Shown here: positions 24,608-31,968 of the stretch, in pieces
How positions within the stretch are numbered: position 1 is the first letter of the stretch
Layout: every line of letters begins with the position of its first letter
Source of the DNA: Tannerella sp. oral taxon 808
GTDB lineage: Bacteria; Bacteroidota; Bacteroidia; Bacteroidales; Tannerellaceae
Reading direction: 5' to 3'
NCBI GenBank assembly: GCA_002890585.1
Contig: MIQB01000013.1
Location: 1-37,462, forward strand
DNA length: 37,462 nt
The notes under the pieces: generated by a model
Seen by the model: the letters and a program-made list of their open reading frames with translations, nothing else
Told to the model about the DNA's origin: nothing
Databases searched by the model: none
Translations under genes and position numbers: made by a program

Positions 24608-24919
24608 ATGATGAGCGTAGCTGAATTGAAATATGCCTTGTTCAAAGACATTGATCAGATAGAGGATGAGTCCTTGCTGCGGAAACTCTCTGCCTACATC
24701 CGCCGCAAGACGCAGACGATGCCACGGTTAGAGGAGATACCGGAGGAGTATCGCCAAGACCCCTACCGATACAGTCCGAGCGGCGACACGTTTTATGCTG
24801 ATCGCCGCAACACAGACGAACTCGATCGGCGCTTCCGACTCCGCGAGGAAGGGAAAGACGACATCGTCGCCACCGTGCATACCGCCGAAGAGCTGAAGCA
24901 CTTCCTGGATTCGCTGTGA
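24608..24919 (+). CDS. Antitoxin of a RelB/YefM-like type II toxin-antitoxin pair
   Basis: A 103-residue, charged protein starting MMSVAELKYALFKDIDQIED. Its position, three bases ahead of a recognisable YoeB/Txe toxin frame, and its composition (short helical N-terminus, acidic C-terminus) identify it as the antitoxin. The DNA-binding fold cannot be assigned surely. It appears intact while its toxin is frameshifted. Confidence 0.75.
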   Translation: MMSVAELKYALFKDIDQIEDESLLRKLSAYIRRKTQTMPRLEEIPEEYRQDPYRYSPSGDTFYADRRNTDELDRRFRLREEGKDDIVATVHTAEELKHFLDSL

Positions 24920-24922
24920 GAC

Positions 24923-25202
24923 ATGTATAGCCCTCAGCTTTACCCGAAAGGCGGCTAATGACATCCGCATCATCAAGAAGAGCGGCAACAGGTCAATAAT
25001 CAAGAAGCTAACAGAGCTGCTCAATGAGATCCGCGAGCATCCACGCAGTGGCACGGGGCAGGTGGAGCGGCTGAAGCATTACAGGAACACGGACACATGG
25101 TCGCGGCGGCTAAGTCGGGATTACCGCATCGTTTATACAGTCTATGAAGAAAAGATCGAGGTGGAGATTCTCTCTGCCATCGGTCATTATGGCGACAAAT
25201 AG
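24923..25202 (+). pseudogene. Frameshifted YoeB/Txe-family toxin
   Basis: ATG 24923 reads MYSP and stops after 11 codons. One base out of phase, a complete toxin follows: SFTRKAANDIRIIKKSGNRS through WSRRLSRDYRIVYTVYE to SAIGHYGDK and TAG 25200-25202. That frame has no start codon of its own. Removing one C from ccc (24931-24933) would give MYSLSFTRKAANDI, the normal start of the family, so a single-C insertion explains the break. Intact members are ribosome-dependent mRNA interferases. Catalytic-type residues (Glu in VERLKHY, Arg in RRLSRDYRIVY, His in IGHY) are kept, so the lesion is recent, a sequencing error, or a slippage switch. Confidence 0.85.
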
Positions 25203-25223
25203 CCCTCAGGGGCAAAGCACCAA

Positions 25224-25265
25224 GCGCAGGCGAGGAGAACGCATCCGGCTTCTCCCCGCCTGCGC
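25224..25265 (+). terminator. Terminator after the toxin-antitoxin locus
   Basis: Arms gcgcaggcgaggagaa (25224-25239) and ttctccccgcctgcgc (25250-25265) pair over 16 bp with one mismatch, 10-base loop, followed by gctttttatg. Confidence 0.88.
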
Positions 25266-25291
25266 GCTTTTTATGTCGGGTTACGTTGGGT

Positions 25292-25680
25292 TAACGTGAG
25301 TTCGACGTAGGGCAATTCATTCACTCTTTATAGGGATGGGACTCCCCCTTGCACGACGATTGCAAGCTACCTCGCACGATGCCTGCAAGCCACCTTGCAC
25401 GGTGGCTGCGAGCCTGCTTGCACGGTGTCTACAAGCTACCTTGCACGACGGCTGCAAGCTACCTTGCATGGGGTCTACAAGCATCCTTGCACGATGGCTG
25501 CAAGCCATTGGGTAAGGTGTTTCCCCCGAGGCGGGGAAGATGTTTCCCCCGGTGCGGGGAAGGTGCTTCCCTCGGTGCGGGGAAGGTGCTTCCCCCGGTG
25601 CAGGGAAGGTGTTTACCCCGAGGCGGGGAGGGTGCTTCCCTCAGTGTGGGGAAATGGATTTCTCACGTCGAACTCATCTT
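25292..25680. mobile_element. TIR-flanked minisatellite element (array 3, two 23-bp families)
   Basis: Inverted ends TGAGTTCGACGT (25297-25308) and its exact complement (25665-25676) enclose two tandem arrays. About seven 23-bp units (25349-25507) have the plan CTTGCA-7 bases-TGCAAG-4 bases. They are followed by about six units of a second 23-bp family (25518-25656) with the plan TTCCCC-7 bases-GGGGAA. The period and hairpin plan are kept while the arm sequence is changed. No open frame with coding character exists in 25203-25833. It sits between convergent genes. The ends resemble those of the element at 30368-30850, which suggests a MITE-type non-autonomous element; no transposase is near. 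Confidence 0.7.
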
Positions 25681-25747
25681 AGGTTATCGCCACACAGAAA
25701 TAATCAGATGCCCGATTGACAGCCCCAAGCACGATTCCTCAAAAACA

Positions 25748-25782
25748 AAGCCCCTCCACCCGGGGAACGGGCAGGGGGGCTT
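25748..25782 (-). terminator. Terminator of the His-rich lipoprotein / TonB receptor operon
   Basis: Arms aagcccctccaccc (25748-25761) and gggcaggggggctt (25769-25782) pair over 14 bp with two mismatches; the minus strand continues with TGTTTTTGAGG. Confidence 0.78.
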
Positions 25783-25833
25783 CAGAACAGATGCGTCCAC
25801 CCGTACAATGAGGGGGCGCAGAGGGGAAGGGGA

Positions 25834-26313
25834 TCAATCGTGGTGGTGATGCGGCTTAGCCGTCTTGCTAAGCACCACGTTGCGCGTCACGTACGACTCG
25901 TTGCCGGCCGCATCCGTGCAGTAGATCATCAGGTGATACTTGCCCGGCGTAGCAGTGTCAGGGATCTTGATGTCGTGATGGTGGACGTGCGCCTCGCGCT
26001 TGTCCTTCAGGTCGTACTCCTTCGTGAAGCTGAAGGGCGTCGTTCCATCGCCGGCTTTGGTGTGGCTATGGCCGTCGAAGTTGTTGTGCACATCGATCTT
26101 GTACGACCGCAGCATGACGTTGTCCGAGAGATCCATCTCCAAATGGACACCTTTCGGATCGCCAATCAAGAGGCTGTCGCCCTCTTCGGGCTCGGCCAGT
26201 TTGATGACGGGTTTCGTAACGTCTGAATCGTTCTCCTTCTCACAGGCGGTAAAAAGGACGGCGCTCACGGCCAGCAGGCAGAGCGCGGCTGCAGTAAAAA
26301 ACTTTGCTTTCAT
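25834..26313 (-). CDS. DUF4625 domain lipoprotein, His-rich
   Basis: A 159-residue lipoprotein: lipobox LFTACEKEN puts the acylated Cys at residue 24. The body is an Ig-like DUF4625 domain (about 33-150; KPVIKLAEPEEGDSLLIGDP to GNESYVTRNVVLS). Histidines are concentrated in HNNFDGHSH, EAHVHHHD and the C-terminal PHHHHD, which suits Zn, Cu or Ni binding. Its ATG overlaps the stop of the TonB receptor gene (ATGA), so the two are translationally coupled. A role as metal-capturing partner of the receptor is inference from context. Confidence 0.88.
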   Translation of the reverse strand: MKAKFFTAAALCLLAVSAVLFTACEKENDSDVTKPVIKLAEPEEGDSLLIGDPKGVHLEMDLSDNVMLRSYKIDVHNNFDGHSHTKAGDGTTPFSFTKEYDLKDKREAHVHHHDIKIPDTATPGKYHLMIYCTDAAGNESYVTRNVVLSKTAKPHHHHD

Positions 26314-28469
26314 TTTGAATGTGGTTTAAGTGGAACTTTAATAGATAGCTGGAAGTTTCGACCCGGTTCGGGGATCTCTACCTTCCGATAAAAACTCAGG
26401 TGATTGTAATACTTCGTATCGAAGACGTTTCGGGCATCGAGGGCCACCTCGACCTCCGTGCCGAGGGCGTGCAGGTGCACACAGCCGCCGAGATGGAGCA
26501 GGTTGGCGCCGTCGGTCTCATCCTCGTTGCGGGCGATGCGCCGCTGACGGGCGATGGCCTGCCATTCGGCGTAGAGGCGCACATGGCCACGCTCCCACGT
26601 CAGGGTGTTACGCATCGAGGCCGGGGGCGAGAAGCTCAGCGCCGTCCGCTCGTCGCGGTTACGGGTGTAGACATATTCGCCAGCCAGGCGGTAGCTGAAG
26701 TGGGCAGGCAGGGGCACATCGAGCGCCATCTCCCCTCCGGCAAAGACGACCCGCGCACCGGTGTAGCGATAGATCTGCCCAGCGTGAGGCAAGACGGACC
26801 ACTCGCCCGTGGGGCGCAGGTAGATGTAATTGTCGAAGAGGCTGAGGAAGGGCGACAGAGAGACCTCCAACCCGCCGCGGCGGAAGCTATACGAGGCATC
26901 CACCTGCCATCCGCGCTCGGAGCTGAGCGAGGGGTCGCCCTGCTCGTGGCGGAAGGTGCCGTGGTGCACACCGTTGGCGGCCAACTCATTCGCGCCGGGC
27001 AGCCGGAAGCTGCGCCCAAGGTTCACCTTCACTAAGTGCTGCGGCGTAGGGTTCCACACGATGCCCGCCGAGAGGGAGTAGTCGCCAAAGGTGCGATCGG
27101 CCCCCACGCTGCGCCGTTCGTAAACCTTCACCTTATCCTCCTCATAACCCCGGAGGCGGAGAAACTCCGCGAGGTAGGGATCCGTAGAGGCCGCGACGTG
27201 CACATGGCCCACATCGTAGCGCAACCCAGCACTCACCATCAGGCGATTGCTCAGACGGTAATTCGTCAACCAATACGCACCAGCCGTGATCCGCCGATAC
27301 TCCGGCAGGAGGAAGGTGTACCCATCGATGTCGTTGCGCTGCACCTGCGCGTCAAGGCCCACGGTGTGCTCCCACGTGGAGGAGGGCAGCAGCCTGAGGC
27401 GGAACGATGAGCTGAAGGTGTGGAGGCGAAACTCGAGCTCCTTGTCGGGGTCGCGCTCGGGCAGGGGCTGCGTGTCGTAGTGGGTGTGGAAGGCGCTCCA
27501 CTCCTCGCGGTGGTTGTATTGCCAACCGAAGTCGCCGGAGAGGGTGAGGCTCTCATTGAAATACTCCTGATGGGTCGTCAGCTTGAGGTGGTCCACGCGG
27601 CTGAAGGGCAATTCGATGTTGCGCGAGTTGCCATCGTCTTGCAGCCGGGCCAGATCCGGAATGCCGTGTGCCCCGGCGAAGAAGCCCATCTTCTGGTAGG
27701 CATTGCTCAAGGCTACGTTCATGCGATAAGCGCCGCGAGCATAAGCGGTGAAGAGCGATGCATTACGTTCCACGCCTGCCGTGTTTTTCAGCCGTCGCCC
27801 ATAGACAGGCATCTTTTGCGTCAGGTATACGACCGTATCCGTAGGCACGCGGTAGTCGCCATAGCGCTGCTCGGAGTAGCGCCCCTTGACGTACCACGCG
27901 CCACGCTTCCAACCCATCATCAGCGATCCGCCGACGGTGCCGTTGACCGTCTTGCCCAGCAGCACTGCCTCGCCAGCGAGTCCGCTGAGGATAGGTGTCG
28001 CAGGCGGCAAGATCTCGATGACGCCGCCCATCGCATCGCTCCCGAAGAGCAGCGACGATGGCCCTTTGCGGACACGCACCTCATCGATGTTGAAGGCGTC
28101 GATCTCCAATCCGTGATCGCTGCCCCACTGTTGGCCTTCTTGTTTGATTCCGTTTTCGGATACAGCGATGCGGTTAAATCCTAACCCGCGAATGATGGGC
28201 TTGGAGAATCCCGCACCGATATCCATCGAGTGCACGCCAGGGATCTGTTCGAGGGTCTGCACAAGGTTGCCCGAGAAGTGTCGCGTGAGGAAATCCTTAC
28301 GCACCACCTCGACAGGCAGTGCCGTCAGCTTCTCCTGCCGCTGGCGATAGCTCTCTGAGACGACCACCTCATCGAGCGCCACCGTGCGGACCGAATCAGC
28401 TGCCTGCTGCGCGTGGATAGCCCCTGCGAACAGTATGCCCAGCGTACCCGAAATGATTCCGATACGCAT
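26310..28469 (-). CDS. TonB-dependent outer-membrane receptor, probable metal uptake
   Basis: The 719-residue protein has a signal peptide (MRIGIISGTLGILFAGAIHA), a TonB-box-like segment (ALDEVVVSES), a plug domain (about 45-160; EQIPGVHSMDIGAG, KPIIRGLG, SLLFGSDAMGGVIEI) and a 22-strand-type barrel ending in an aromatic-poor ...SIKVPLKPHSK tail. It lacks the carboxypeptidase-like N-terminal domain of SusC proteins, so it resembles siderophore or metal receptors. It sits between a small His/Cys protein and a His-rich DUF4625 lipoprotein, which points to zinc or another transition metal. The ligand is inference. Confidence 0.9.
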   Translation of the reverse strand: MRIGIISGTLGILFAGAIHAQQAADSVRTVALDEVVVSESYRQRQEKLTALPVEVVRKDFLTRHFSGNLVQTLEQIPGVHSMDIGAGFSKPIIRGLGFNRIAVSENGIKQEGQQWGSDHGLEIDAFNIDEVRVRKGPSSLLFGSDAMGGVIEILPPATPILSGLAGEAVLLGKTVNGTVGGSLMMGWKRGAWYVKGRYSEQRYGDYRVPTDTVVYLTQKMPVYGRRLKNTAGVERNASLFTAYARGAYRMNVALSNAYQKMGFFAGAHGIPDLARLQDDGNSRNIELPFSRVDHLKLTTHQEYFNESLTLSGDFGWQYNHREEWSAFHTHYDTQPLPERDPDKELEFRLHTFSSSFRLRLLPSSTWEHTVGLDAQVQRNDIDGYTFLLPEYRRITAGAYWLTNYRLSNRLMVSAGLRYDVGHVHVAASTDPYLAEFLRLRGYEEDKVKVYERRSVGADRTFGDYSLSAGIVWNPTPQHLVKVNLGRSFRLPGANELAANGVHHGTFRHEQGDPSLSSERGWQVDASYSFRRGGLEVSLSPFLSLFDNYIYLRPTGEWSVLPHAGQIYRYTGARVVFAGGEMALDVPLPAHFSYRLAGEYVYTRNRDERTALSFSPPASMRNTLTWERGHVRLYAEWQAIARQRRIARNEDETDGANLLHLGGCVHLHALGTEVEVALDARNVFDTKYYNHLSFYRKVEIPEPGRNFQLSIKVPLKPHSK

Positions 28470-28565
28470 AGTAGTATGTGATTAATGTTTTGGGGGAAAT
28501 GATTGCTGAATGCGCGTGTCTCGCGCGCTGCTTCCTTTTACTTATATGGGGAAGCGGGGGGGGAT

Positions 28566-28892
28566 TCAGCAGGCGGGCGGGCCCCGCAATAGACATGAAG
28601 CGACGGGCCGGCCGAAAAGCGGCGTGAGGAGTATGCCCGGTTCGTGCTCGGTATAAGAAAAGGTGACGCAGAGATTCAGGCTCTCGCCCGAGGTGAAAGG
28701 TTCGAGGGAGAAGTGGCAGATGGGGCAGCTGTCGTTGCAAGGCGTCTGCGGCTGCCCGGCGTCGTCCGTCGTCTGACAGATGGCCGACGGCATCACCTCG
28801 TGGTGATGGATGGCCTTCACCGCGAAGAAGGGCATGAGCGTTGCCAAGAGCAACCATGCGATGCGTATTCTGCCTTTGAGACTTGTCTTCAC
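28566..28892 (-). CDS. Small exported His/Cys-rich protein upstream of the TonB receptor
   Basis: A 108-residue frame with an N-terminal hydrophobic segment (GRIRIAWLLLATLMPFFAVK), then AIHHHEV, ICQTTDD and CNDSCPICHF. The HHH and CxxxCxxC motifs could bind metal. It precedes the TonB receptor by about 96 bases on the same strand. Similar small proteins head TonB receptor operons in other Bacteroidales, but I know no assigned function. Confidence 0.65.
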   Translation of the reverse strand: MKTSLKGRIRIAWLLLATLMPFFAVKAIHHHEVMPSAICQTTDDAGQPQTPCNDSCPICHFSLEPFTSGESLNLCVTFSYTEHEPGILLTPLFGRPVASCLLRGPPAC

Positions 28893-29056
28893 TTGATCCT
28901 TCAGTTAAATCACGCGCTCTACGTAGAGAGAGTAGCCCCCCTGTGTGTGCAGAGGCTGCCCTCCTTTTCCGAGCGGCGGCAAAGAAAAACCAAAATCCAA
29001 AATCAGGAAGTGGGAAGCGGAACGGTTATAAGCCCTCTATGTTTTGGATCCCTCCA

Positions 29057-29064
29057 TACTTTTG
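29057..29064 (+). promoter_or_regulatory. -7 promoter element of the second toxin-antitoxin pair
   Basis: TACTTTTG at 29057-29064, 22 bases before the antitoxin start codon. Confidence 0.6.
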
Positions 29065-29085
29065 CGCCATTAAATATTCAGTCTT

Positions 29086-29319
29086 ATGAAAGTAATTAGT
29101 GAAGCAGAATTAAGCGGCAACGTGACGAAGTACCTTGATTTCGCAGAGAACGAAAAGATCCTGATCCAAAGAGGGAAGAATGAAATTTTCGCCTTGGCGA
29201 AAGAAGAATATTTGGAACCAGACGATGATTTTCGACGTGCCATCACAGCCGAGGAGCTGATGGTTCGCGTAGAAAAAGACATCCGTGAGGCGTTCAGGAA
29301 ACGCTCGCAGTACGCATGA
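29086..29319 (+). CDS. Phd/YefM-like antitoxin
   Basis: A 77-residue protein starting MKVISEAELSGNVTKYLDFA, the usual short N-terminal DNA-binding fold of Phd/YefM antitoxins (ILIQRGKNEIFALAKEEY), followed by an acidic toxin-binding tail. The stop overlaps the toxin start (ATGA). Lower G+C than the flanking genes suggests the pair was acquired. Confidence 0.82.
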   Translation: MKVISEAELSGNVTKYLDFAENEKILIQRGKNEIFALAKEEYLEPDDDFRRAITAEELMVRVEKDIREAFRKRSQYA

Positions 29320-29645
29320 GCGTTCTTTTCTTGCCTGAAGTGCAACAATATTTCCAAGAATTGGAAACGTTGCTCTTTGAAATGGAATACTTCAGTTTTG
29401 AGGAATTTGCTGTCCGATATGTGCAGGAATTGATTCTTGATATACGTGATACGCTTCCGCTGCGGCCATCAAAAAAAGCTCCGCCATACTTTAACCGTTA
29501 TGGGAAGGACTTGTATTATGCTGTATTCCGAAAAAACAAAACCACACAGTGGTATGTCTTCTACAATCACTATTGGAATGATGGTGAGGTACACCTCTTA
29601 GTCTGCTATATCAGCAATAACCACATCGTTGCCCAACATCTATAG
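29316..29645 (+). CDS. RelE/ParE-superfamily toxin
   Basis: A 109-residue protein starting MSVLFLPEVQQYFQELETLL, with the helical hairpin at the N-terminus and a C-terminal beta-sheet (YGKDLYYAVFRKNKTTQWYVFYN, residues about 62-84, split by position). The ParE/RelE fold is likely; whether it cuts mRNA or inhibits gyrase cannot be told. It overlaps its antitoxin by four bases and ends 10 bases before cobI. Confidence 0.78.
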   Translation: MSVLFLPEVQQYFQELETLLFEMEYFSFEEFAVRYVQELILDIRDTLPLRPSKKAPPYFNRYGKDLYYAVFRKNKTTQWYVFYNHYWNDGEVHLLVCYISNNHIVAQHL

Positions 29646-29655
29646 CTTCTCCCCC

Positions 29656-30360
29656 ATGCCTCCCGTCTCCATCATCTCCCTCGGCCCGGGCGACCCCGAG
29701 CTGATCACCCTCAAAGGCCTGCGCCTGTTGCGCGAGGCCGACCGCATCTATTGCCCTGCCACGGCCGGGGCCGACGGCACCCTGACCTCGCGCGCAGCCG
29801 ACATACTCCAAGCCCTCGGCATCGACCCCTCCACCGTGCGACTTTTCCCCGTTGCCATGCACGACGACCGAGCGGCGGCCCAGGCGGATTATAGTGCGGC
29901 TGTCGAAAGGATCGCGGCGGAGTGTGCCGATGGTCGCCGTGTGGCCGTAACGGCCGAGGGCGATGCGGGATTCTATTCCTCGTCGGGTTACGTCAGTGCG
30001 CTGTTGGCTGCGCAGGGCATCGCCACGACGCGGATCGCTGGCGTGCCCGCCTTCGTGGCTTGCGCGGCGTCAGAGGGTGTCGTCATTGCTGAGCAAACGG
30101 AGGAGACAGACGTGCTGACCCATCTCGCTTCGGCCGACGAGCTGCTCCGCCGCGTCACTTCGGGATGCAGTGTGGTGCTGATGAAGCCCTCGCGTTACGC
30201 ATCGGCCGTGAAGGAAGCTCTCGCGCAGGCTCCTGCGGGCGTCACGTTCCACTATTTCGAGCACACCGGTGCCACCCGCTCCTTCTACACCTGCTGCCGC
30301 GACGAGATCGCCCGCCGCCGCTTCCCCTACTTCTCGCTGCTGATTGTCCGTAAGGGTTGA
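29656..30360 (+). CDS. cobI: Precorrin-2 C20-methyltransferase
   Basis: A 234-residue SAM-dependent tetrapyrrole methyltransferase. The family marks are SLGPGDPELITLKGLRLLRE (residues 8-27), the EGDAGFYSSSGYV loop and RIAGVPAFVACAA. CobI/CbiL adds the C-20 methyl group in corrin synthesis toward cobalamin. I start at ATG 29656 (MPPVSIISLGPG); a TTG at 29629 lies inside the toxin gene. No other cobalamin gene is adjacent, so it stands alone or is transcribed with the toxin-antitoxin pair. Confidence 0.9.
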   Translation: MPPVSIISLGPGDPELITLKGLRLLREADRIYCPATAGADGTLTSRAADILQALGIDPSTVRLFPVAMHDDRAAAQADYSAAVERIAAECADGRRVAVTAEGDAGFYSSSGYVSALLAAQGIATTRIAGVPAFVACAASEGVVIAEQTEETDVLTHLASADELLRRVTSGCSVVLMKPSRYASAVKEALAQAPAGVTFHYFEHTGATRSFYTCCRDEIARRRFPYFSLLIVRKG

Positions 30361-30367
30361 CTAAATA

Positions 30368-30850
30368 ACGTGAGTCCGATGTAAACCGACAGGATATCTG
30401 CGGATACCACATGAGCCTTACACGGTTTTGTCAGACGCTCCGAATACATCTTGTAAGGGGCTTGCGGGGTTCCCGCAAACGCTAAAACGGGGAATTTGAT
30501 GCTTGCGGGGTTCCCGCAAACACTAAAACAGGGAATTTGATGCTTGCGGGATTCCCGCAAGTCCCACGGAGATGCGGTTGGCGTTTGCGGGATTCCCGCA
30601 AGTCTCACGGAGATGCGGTTGGCGTTTGCGGGAATCCCGCAAGTCTCACGGAGATGCGGTTGGCGTTTGCGGGAGTTCCCGCAAGTCTCACGGAGATGCG
30701 GTTGGCGTTTGCGGGATTCCCGCAAGTCCCACGGAGATGCGGTTGGCGTTTGCGGGAGTTCCCGCAAGTCTCACGGGAAATGCCGTGGCGTTTGCGGGAG
30801 TTCCCGCAAAGACTTCCGGAAAAAGAATGAGCCTCTACATCCAACTCATG
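30368..30850. mobile_element. TIR-flanked minisatellite element (array 4, 41-42-bp units)
   Basis: The ends TGAGTCCGATGTA (30371-30383) and, inverted, TGAGTTGGATGTA (30848-30836) agree in 11 of 13 bases and resemble the ends of the 25292-25680 element. The shared left-end motif is TAACGTGAGTyCGAyGTA. Inside, 30461-30810, eight units of 41-42 bases and one partial unit follow. Each begins with the hairpin TTGCGGG-loop-CCCGCAA; loops are GTT, ATT, AAT or AGTT. The first two units have a different second half (ctaaaacggggaatttgatg-like) from the rest (cacggagatgcggttggcg). It lies between the convergent cobI and GT9 genes. No gene is seen in 30361-30903. Confidence 0.7.
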
Positions 30851-30903
30851 TATATGGATGACATTAGAAGGGAGAGAATGGGGACGAGACAGGTGAATAC
30901 ACG

Positions 30904-31941
30904 TTATACAAAGCCCGCGAGCTGCTCCTCCACCCGTCTGACAATGTGCGTGGGCGAGATGCGCGTCAGACAGGCCCAGTCGCCGCGGTGGCAGGGCTTT
31001 TCTCCAAATGTGGAGCAGGGGCGGCAGTCGAGCGCCTCTTGTATCGCATTCGCTGGCGGTACGCCGTAGGGATAAAAACCGGCGTAAGGGTGCGTGGCCC
31101 CCCAAACGGAAACGACGGGTGTGCCGACGAGCGCGGCGAAGTGCATGTTGGCTGAATCCATCGTGAGAAAAACATCCAAATGGCTGATCAAGGCCAGCTC
31201 CCGATCGAGCGCGTAGCGACCCGCCATGCTGCGTACCTGCGGCCGCCCATCGGCCCACCGGTCGAGCATCGCTTTTTCCTCCCCCCGGCCCCCGAACAGA
31301 AAAACAGTGATCCCCTCACGTTTAGACAGCCTCTCCACCACCTGCTCCATCTGTGCAGGCGGGTAAATCTTGCCCGGGTGACGGGCGAAGGGCGCAATGC
31401 CCACCCACCAGCCCACCTTCTCGCCCGCCATCTCATGGACCGCGTCCTCATCGGCCGGTTGCGATGCAAATAGGGAGGTAAACGTGATGGTAAACTGCCA
31501 TCCGGCCGCCCGAAATACATCAGCATAACGCTCCGCAACAGGGCGCAGCGGACGAATCGTCTTGGGGGGGCGCGCTGTCAGGGCGCGACGTGCATGCCGC
31601 ATCTTGTCGAGGTGATAGACAGGCACGCCCCATAAGCGAAATACAAGTCCGATCGCCCGGCTGCGGATCACGTTGTGCAGATCGACCACTCGATCGAATC
31701 CTTCGCGCGTTAGCCGGAAAGCCAACTGCAGCACGCCCCACAGCGACCGCTCGGCGCCCTTCGTGTCGACTCCGATGAGGGTCACATTCTCCGGTCTGTG
31801 GATGAAGAGAGCCGTGAGGAAAGGCTGCGTCAAGACTGTGAACGTGTCCTCTGGGTAGGCACGCGCGACGGAATAAATGATGGGGATGGTCATGGCCACA
31901 TCGCCAATGGCCGAAAGTCGGATGATGAGTGTCTTTGCCAT
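30904..31941 (-). CDS. Glycosyltransferase family 9 (heptosyltransferase-like)
   Basis: A 345-residue GT-B enzyme starting MAKTLIIRLSAIGDVAMTIP, the conserved GT9 N-terminus with the RxSAIGDV motif. The C-terminal half has APFARHPGKIYP, LFGGRGEEK, FLTMDSANMHFAALVGTPVVSVWGAT (the MDSANMHFAA motif is typical) and a Cys-containing tail (CRPCSTFGEKPCHRGDWACL). It probably adds a sugar to the LPS core at the inner membrane. It starts 27 bases after the purN stop on the same strand. Confidence 0.92.
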   Translation of the reverse strand: MAKTLIIRLSAIGDVAMTIPIIYSVARAYPEDTFTVLTQPFLTALFIHRPENVTLIGVDTKGAERSLWGVLQLAFRLTREGFDRVVDLHNVIRSRAIGLVFRLWGVPVYHLDKMRHARRALTARPPKTIRPLRPVAERYADVFRAAGWQFTITFTSLFASQPADEDAVHEMAGEKVGWWVGIAPFARHPGKIYPPAQMEQVVERLSKREGITVFLFGGRGEEKAMLDRWADGRPQVRSMAGRYALDRELALISHLDVFLTMDSANMHFAALVGTPVVSVWGATHPYAGFYPYGVPPANAIQEALDCRPCSTFGEKPCHRGDWACLTRISPTHIVRRVEEQLAGFV

Positions 31942-31968
31942 ACGTCAAGGGGCTGGGCGCGCCGTCGG

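Noticed and set aside
25317..25849. Open frames over the 23-bp arrays
   Set aside because: They are low-complexity products of the repeats, with no ribosome-binding context or domain similarity.
8592..30810. The four tandem arrays as CRISPR arrays
   Set aside because: There are no unique spacers between constant repeats; whole units of 22-42 bp vary together, and no cas gene is in the window.
30537..31069. Several overlapping frames with repeated FAGFPQ/CGNSRK words over array 4
   Set aside because: The repeats are open in several frames on both strands and the frames run into the antisense of the GT9 gene.
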